Shown here: in pieces, positions 59,876 to 64,000 of the stretch | How positions within the stretch are numbered: position 1 is the stretch's first letter | Layout: every line of letters begins with the position of its first letter | NCBI GenBank assembly: GCA_023400405.1 | Contig: JAEXFD010000016.1 | Location: forward strand, 1-64,000 | DNA length: 64,000 nt | Origin: Pseudomonadota bacterium | Lineage (GTDB): Bacteria; Pseudomonadota; Alphaproteobacteria; Sphingomonadales; Sphingomonadaceae | Direction of reading: 5' to 3' | Program-made: the position numbers and the translations under genes | The notes under the pieces: generated by a model | Seen by the model: only the letters and a program-made list of their open reading frames with translations | Database searches by the model: none | Told to the model about the DNA's origin: nothing

Positions 59876-60675
59876 GTCAGCGCCCGTTCAACCTCGGTGA
59901 GGCACTCATCGATCCTATCACGAACCATCCTCAAATGCGTTAAGGCATCTGTGATGGCGCCTTTCGCGTCGACCCACTCAGCTGGGATGCAGGCCGCATA
60001 GTCGCTCAAGGCGTCATCCGACAAGCTCATCCACGCCGGTCGGAGAGGGCCGAAGTCAAGGTAGCGGTCGCCCCGCAACAGTGCACCGAACACGTGGCCA
60101 GACGCGCCAGGTTGGATGGCGCTGTGCAGATAACCCGCCCGCCAAGGCTCCGGCCGGGGGAACAAGCATTGCCGGATGCGGAAACATAGTTCGTGATCAA
60201 TAATTCGGAACGTGTCTCCGCGGATGAGCAGATTGGGATTGCCGACATTCCGATCCCTATTCTCGATGAAGGCATCGAATACGAAGATTGCCAACGCCGC
60301 AGGGCGTCGATCTCCGATCAGGCGATCTTCCCCGGTCCAGGAGCGCCAGCCGGCGCCAGCGGCTAGAGAACCGAAAGCGACAGGGCAGCTCCGCTCTAGC
60401 AGTTGTCGCAACGCTACATTCTGTATGGACGCGATCCACTCCGGCGACATCCTGACCGCGATCGGCTCGCATATCGGAAGCTGCAGGTGCCCGGCCACGC
60501 ATGCGGCGAACAACTCGTTTGCCATGCCTTCGACGCCGACCTCTGGTCGAGCTGAGGGCTTGAGAAACACCTCCAGTTCGTCACCATCATCGACCTCGAC
60601 GGTAACCCGCAAAGGCTCATTCCGACCCCGCTCGGCGAGCCGATCGAATCGCACCGCGTCGGCATACCGAATCAT
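59872..60675 (-). CDS. HipA-like kinase
   Basis: 267 residues with the HipA-type catalytic features: VFLKPSARPEVG (candidate ATP lysine K39), the catalytic loop FDAFIENRDRNVGNPNLLI (about 133-151; D141, N146) and the metal-binding D160 in FRIIDHELCFR. It is shorter than E. coli HipA (about 440) and lacks the N-terminal HipA subdomain. No HipB-like antitoxin is adjacent; DUF3037 takes the second place. The target is unknown. Confidence 0.8.
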   Translation of the reverse strand: MIRYADAVRFDRLAERGRNEPLRVTVEVDDGDELEVFLKPSARPEVGVEGMANELFAACVAGHLQLPICEPIAVRMSPEWIASIQNVALRQLLERSCPVAFGSLAAGAGWRSWTGEDRLIGDRRPAALAIFVFDAFIENRDRNVGNPNLLIRGDTFRIIDHELCFRIRQCLFPRPEPWRAGYLHSAIQPGASGHVFGALLRGDRYLDFGPLRPAWMSLSDDALSDYAACIPAEWVDAKGAITDALTHLRMVRDRIDECLTEVERALT

Positions 60676-60880
60676 GCGAAGCGCGTCTTTCCCCCCGTCA
60701 TGTTAGCAGATGAGCCGCACATTCGGAGTTTGTCCAGCGGCGGTCGTTCTTAAGATGTCGTGCGAACTACGCCATCGGACGGAAGCGGCCCCACCCACTC
60801 GCAACTTAAAGACGGCCGCCCGGGCCAACTACACTTCCGAGACGCCCCTTTTGCCAATCATGGCAGAGGAGAAAAATGAC

Positions 60881-61141
60881 ATGAGCAACACCCGTGCATG
60901 GCGTGCGAAGCCCCGGACCGCCTGGCCGAATGCGCGCCAGAAAAGGAATGGCCTGTTCCTCGACGCGCACCCGATCTGCCAAGGTTGCGGTATTCGACCG
61001 TCGCAGGAGGCTCACCACGACCTGCCGCGCGGCCATCCGGACCGCACGAAGTGGCGCTACATGCGGGCGCTTTGTATCCCGTGCCACATGGCGATCCACC
61101 AGCCGGCGCCGCGCTTTCAGCGTCGCCAGCCCTCTCGTTAG
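60881..61141 (+). CDS. Small HNH-type protein
   Basis: 86 residues from the ATG at 60881 (AGGAG ten bases before; an ATG at 60860 is also in frame). CQGCGIRPSQEAHHDLPRGH then MRALCIPCHMAIH gives two Cys pairs and the HH/H-x-x-x-H pattern of an HNH nuclease or its zinc scaffold. Its stop overlaps the convergent XRE gene stop. The 205 bases before it show no gene. Confidence 0.65.
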   Translation: MSNTRAWRAKPRTAWPNARQKRNGLFLDAHPICQGCGIRPSQEAHHDLPRGHPDRTKWRYMRALCIPCHMAIHQPAPRFQRRQPSR

Positions 61142-61389
61142 GGCTTCGTCGACGGCAAGCGGACTCCCGGCCCACCATCAAGCGATGCGCCGCCGCCAGC
61201 GATGAAGATGACGCCCGCGCGCTCCAGCGCCCCCTGCATCGATTCGACGCTGGACTGCCGGGCGTCGCCACCCAGCTCGAACCGCTTCACGGTTGCAATG
61301 CCGACCTTCGCCTCGCGAGCGAGATCATCGGCCGTCCAGCCGACCAGAGCGCGCGCGGCGCGGCATATCTGAGACGAAAAATCTCGCAT
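61138..61389 (-). CDS. XRE-family repressor-like protein
   Basis: 83 residues from MRDFSSQICRAARALVGWTA; LAREAKVGIATVKRFELGGD is a clear lambda-repressor-like helix-turn-helix. It is divergent from the operon beginning at 61536, and a perfect palindrome lies between. Probable control of that operon is inference. Confidence 0.8.
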   Translation of the reverse strand: MRDFSSQICRAARALVGWTADDLAREAKVGIATVKRFELGGDARQSSVESMQGALERAGVIFIAGGGASLDGGPGVRLPSTKP

Positions 61390-61415
61390 GCGATGCGAAT
61401 AGTATCGAAAGGAGC

Positions 61416-61450
61416 TTGACGCAACTATCAACAGTGATACTTAAAGTATC
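61416..61450 (+). promoter_or_regulatory. Palindromic operator over a candidate promoter
   Basis: The perfect palindrome GATACTT-A-AAGTATC is at 61436-61450, with a related half site AGTATCG at 61401-61407. TTGACG at 61416-61421 and TACTTA at 61438-61443 (16-base spacer) form a promoter that the palindrome would block. Confidence 0.55.
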
Positions 61451-61535
61451 GTTCCGACACATCAGAGCGGCCCAGCGGGGTGCTACCAACACCGTCGCCG
61501 GGCCTGATCGAAACCCTCCTGAAAGGGCCACGACT

Positions 61536-62039
61536 ATGAACATGCATACCACGATTCCCGTGCCGCACACCCCCTGCGCGCCAGCCACTATGTCCCAGGT
61601 GCATTCGTCTGAGATTTGGCACGAGAGCGCCGCGGCTATCGGCATCATCTCAGCGATCGTCGATCTCTCAGCCGTCGCCGGGCGCCTCGAGACCATGCGC
61701 GGCCACAATCCCCGGCTTCATGCTGTCCTCGACGCCGAAGCCTTGGTTGGGCGCATCTCGAACAGGCAGGTGCAGCGCCAGTTCGGTCGGGGCTATGAGA
61801 TGATCGCGGGGCCGAGCAACGGCACCTGCGCGGTCGCCAGCCTCTGGGAACTGCTGAGCGAGACGCGCGACAACGCCATCATACAGCAGCTGAAGGCGGA
61901 GGGGCTGCCCTCGCCTTATGACGACGGCCCGACGCAGGATCAGGCGGACGCCGCCTTCGACCGGCGCGAGGAGCTGGATCGTGACGCGCTGAGCGTTGCC
62001 CAGGCTGTGTGCCTGGTCCTCTCGGGCGGGAGGGCGTGA
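61536..62039 (+). CDS. Hypothetical protein of the phage-like operon
   Basis: 167 residues from MNMHTTIPVPHTPCAPATMS. Contains IWHESAAAIGIISAIVDLSA, ISNRQVQRQFGRGYEMIAGP and a closing helix DRDALSVAQAVCLVLSGGRA. Not recognised. First gene of a rightward operon under the XRE operator; its stop overlaps the next start (GTGA). Confidence 0.6.
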   Translation: MNMHTTIPVPHTPCAPATMSQVHSSEIWHESAAAIGIISAIVDLSAVAGRLETMRGHNPRLHAVLDAEALVGRISNRQVQRQFGRGYEMIAGPSNGTCAVASLWELLSETRDNAIIQQLKAEGLPSPYDDGPTQDQADAAFDRREELDRDALSVAQAVCLVLSGGRA

Positions 62040-62503
62040 TCGTGGAGCAACCTTTCCTCACTCGCCGCCGGCTGATCGCCGGCTTGGCGCTTGGTGCGGC
62101 GCCGGCGCTAGTCATGCCGTCGATGGTTCAGGCCGAAGTCGCCACCGATGCAGAGCTGCTACACGCCTGGAACATGCGGCAGCACATGCTGGCCCTGATC
62201 GAGCGGCGCGGCTCTTTCTTCCACGCCGAGACGTATTCGCCAGCGGAAGCTGAGCAATTCGATCGTGCCGAAATGATCATCTATGCCGTGCCGGCGACAA
62301 CTGCGTCTGGCGCCCTCGTCAAGATGTGGGTCGCACTCTCGCACATGGGTGGCCAGATCCGCGACGAGGACGATCGCGCCGAGCACGATGGCATCCGCAG
62401 GGCGGACCTCGCCGACGTCCGCTCGTTCATCCGCGACCGCGACTTCGACATGGTTGTGGCGTTCAGCGCGATCGAAGCGCTGACCTCACTGGTGGAGGGC
62501 TGA
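62036..62503 (+). CDS. Hypothetical protein with Tat-like signal peptide
   Basis: 155 residues from the GTG at 62036 (another GTG at 62042). LTRRRLIAGLALGAAPALVM followed by PSMVQA-E looks like a twin-arginine signal peptide with cleavage after VQA. The mature part (LHAWNMRQHMLALIERRGSF and VVAFSAIEALTSLVEG) is helical and not recognised. Confidence 0.6.
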   Translation: MIVEQPFLTRRRLIAGLALGAAPALVMPSMVQAEVATDAELLHAWNMRQHMLALIERRGSFFHAETYSPAEAEQFDRAEMIIYAVPATTASGALVKMWVALSHMGGQIRDEDDRAEHDGIRRADLADVRSFIRDRDFDMVVAFSAIEALTSLVEG

Positions 62504-62506
62504 CCG

Positions 62507-62920
62507 ATGGCGACCAAGCTGAAGGAGCCGGCACAGCCACTGCCCTTCATCCACCCGAACGAGATGCCAGACACCTACGCCATAACCGGGGTGGGGCATT
62601 GCATGGCACCGCTGATCGCCGACGGCACGATCCTGGTCCTCAGCAAGACGGCACATCCCGAACCCGGCGACATCGTGGGCGTGATCTTCACTCGCGAAGC
62701 GGCGGGGTCGTGGGGCTTGCCGGGGTTGGTGAAACGGCTGGCGTTTCATCTTCCGCCCGCAAGCGGCGGGCTGGTCGTCGTCGAGCAGATCAACCCGGCC
62801 CGCCGATACCTGATCCCCAGCACCGATGTGCTCGCGGTCCATAAGGCTATCGGCACTGCGGAAAGCGACGGTCCGGGCCGCGCCAAGTTCCGGCCGTCGA
62901 ATGTGGAGGCATGGCAATGA
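62507..62920 (+). CDS. S24/LexA-like protein with Cys in place of Ser
   Basis: 137 residues. GVGHCMAPLIADGTILVL (about 28-45) matches the S24 serine-site motif GxSMxPxxxDGD, but has Cys32 where Ser is expected. LPGLVKRLAFHLP supplies the usual lysine (K76). There is no DNA-binding domain, so it resembles UmuD- or phage ImmR-partner-like peptidase cores rather than a repressor. Whether it is active is unclear. Confidence 0.65.
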   Translation: MATKLKEPAQPLPFIHPNEMPDTYAITGVGHCMAPLIADGTILVLSKTAHPEPGDIVGVIFTREAAGSWGLPGLVKRLAFHLPPASGGLVVVEQINPARRYLIPSTDVLAVHKAIGTAESDGPGRAKFRPSNVEAWQ

Positions 62921-63123
62921 GCATCAGCTGCACCATGCCGCCGCATCAAATAGCGCGCGTGCTCACCAGATACTGCGAAGATCAGGACATTGCTCCCAGT
63001 CGGTTCGGGCGCGAGGTTTGCCACGACCCACGCCTAATCTTTGACCTTCGGGCGGGACGAAGGCTTCGGCCCGAGACGGTAGAGCAGATCAACACCGCAA
63101 TGGCGGGAGAGCGTTCGTCATGA
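62917..63123 (+). CDS. Small phage-type DNA-binding-like protein
   Basis: 68 residues from the ATG at 62917, which has GGAGG at 8-base spacing and overlaps the previous stop (ATGA). IARVLTRYCEDQDIAPSRFG and REVCHDPRLIFDLRAGRRLR read as a helix-turn-helix of the Cro/C1 kind. It overlaps the next start. Confidence 0.6.
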   Translation: MSISCTMPPHQIARVLTRYCEDQDIAPSRFGREVCHDPRLIFDLRAGRRLRPETVEQINTAMAGERSS

Positions 63124-63581
63124 GTGGCATTCTTCACATCCGCTTCGGCGACGCCAAGGCGCTACCCCTCGAAACCCTACTGTCGATGATCCCCAGCCTG
63201 CCCAGGCACGCCTTAGACCGGCTGGTGGAACGCGCCATCGACCACTTGGACGCGCAGGACGGCGACAGCGACGTTGAGTTGAACGGCGACGAACTGGACG
63301 GCACCGGCGGCGAGGACGACTTCGACGAATGCTCCGGCGCGAACATGGGCGGCGGCTGGTCCGGTCCCGGCTGCCCGATCAGCGATCCCGATGTCGCGGT
63401 CGATGATCAGGGCGAAGCAGTCGACGAAGCGGAGCCTGACGAGATCGACTATGCCGCGGAGGAGCGCGACATGATCAATCCCGAGCAGAAGCGCGCGCAT
63501 GTTCGCTCCATCCGCAGTTCGCGATGTCGCCGGGCGGAAAGCAGGCATGCCCTCCGCCCCTATCCGCTGCTCGATCGGTGA
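63120..63581 (+). CDS. Acidic hypothetical protein
   Basis: 153 residues. The middle is a long acidic, glycine-rich stretch with DGDSDVELNGDELDGTGGED, GCPISDPDVAVDDQGEAVDE and similar repeats, of the type found in small proteins of sphingomonad phages. Very low pI; it may mimic DNA, but that is speculation. Its start lies inside the previous stop (ATGA). Confidence 0.6.
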   Translation: MSGILHIRFGDAKALPLETLLSMIPSLPRHALDRLVERAIDHLDAQDGDSDVELNGDELDGTGGEDDFDECSGANMGGGWSGPGCPISDPDVAVDDQGEAVDEAEPDEIDYAAEERDMINPEQKRAHVRSIRSSRCRRAESRHALRPYPLLDR

Positions 63582-63621
63582 CGACGGGTGGGGCTCGCCG
63601 CGCGAGCGAGCCCCCAACCTC

Positions 63622-64000
63622 TTATGCGAACGCTGATGCGTCGGCCGGTATGCGCTCGATCATTGACCGCCCGGCCTCGTCACCCAGCACGGTGTCTAAG
63701 CTCAGGTTGCCCCATGGGTTGGCGAACGCCTGAAAGATGCGGCCTCGGACCTTTTTCACGCCAGCGACCAGCCGATCCTTGGTCAGCCGGCCTTCCAGCA
63801 CCTCAAGATAAGCCTGACTGATCATGTCGTCGCGCAACGCAGGGTCTATGGCGCGCGGCACCGCGGCGGAAATCTCCGCGTAGAGTGGGTCGCTCGCTGG
63901 GTTGGTGGCATGCGGCCGGGCGATCTTCTTGGCGGCCTTCGCTGCGCGCCGGCGGCCCGCACTCGTCCGGAACGCGGCCTCACGCTGCTGCCGCTCCTCA
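63622..64000 (-). CDS. Partial hypothetical protein running off the window
   Basis: The frame is open from the last base of the window down to the stop at 63622, so the start lies outside. The visible part includes a basic region (RRRAAKAAKKIARPHA) and DMISQAYLEVLEGRLTKDRL plus ANPWGNLSLDTVLGDEAGRS, an alpha-helical pattern I do not recognise. It converges on the acidic protein gene, with 40 bases between stops. Confidence 0.5.
   Translation of the reverse strand, partial: EERQQREAAFRTSAGRRRAAKAAKKIARPHATNPASDPLYAEISAAVPRAIDPALRDDMISQAYLEVLEGRLTKDRLVAGVKKVRGRIFQAFANPWGNLSLDTVLGDEAGRSMIERIPADASAFA

Overview
The window is GC-rich chromosomal DNA from an alphaproteobacterium, most likely a sphingomonad. 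Three things point there: the gene order tuf-rpsJ...secY-adk and rpsM-rpsK-rpoA; the hrcA-grpE pair; and dispersed hairpin repeats of the kinds often seen between sphingomonad genes. The family assignment is an inference from style and gene content; no database was searched.

Region 1 (1-20.9 kb) is the core translation block: tuf, a small lipoprotein, the S10 and spc ribosomal protein operons through secY and adk, and rpsM-rpsK-rpoA. An opposite-strand block (two-component system plus a DUF4173 membrane protein) separates adk from rpsM. Repeats and terminators interrupt the block in several places. rplQ, normally next to rpoA, is not here.

Region 2 (20.9-24.5 kb) is a small accessory segment. 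It holds a leftward three-gene operon (winged-helix protein of unknown role, PemK/MazF-like protein, CxxC protein) preceded by spaced ATCAAGG repeats, and a likely small structured RNA with its own promoter and terminator. Two diverged, covarying hairpins in inverted orientation flank the segment.

Region 3 (24.5-40.1 kb) is mixed chromosomal sequence: an orphan terminase pair resembling gene-transfer-agent or prophage terminases, a winged-helix protein divergent from a large YadA-like adhesin, hrcA-grpE, a repeat-flanked DUF559 gene, a DUF1003 membrane protein, ferredoxin-NADP reductase, glnD, a VOC protein, and a radical SAM/glycosyltransferase pair.

Region 4 (40.3 kb to the end) is mobile. 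It starts with a P4-type tyrosine integrase with phased arm-like repeats, an AlpA-like gene, a CHC2/Toprim primase, a DUF3987 protein, and a 159-bp locus with two inverted triplets of 9-bp iterons that looks like a replication origin. This is the layout of a phage satellite or integrative replicon. A complete 1216-residue tail tape-measure protein follows, with no other recognisable tail or head genes. Next comes a likely defence/recombination hotspot: a serine recombinase with a repeated C-terminal tail, a DUF3800 protein, a frameshifted TIGR02391-like gene, an ISL3 transposase, and a HipA-like kinase coupled to a DUF3037 protein. The window ends in a phage-like control region with an XRE repressor, an S24-like protein with Cys in place of Ser, and short tightly coupled genes.

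The best candidates for something new are the iteron locus with its primase, the satellite-borne tape measure, the small RNA at 23.8 kb, and the HipA-like/DUF3037 pair.
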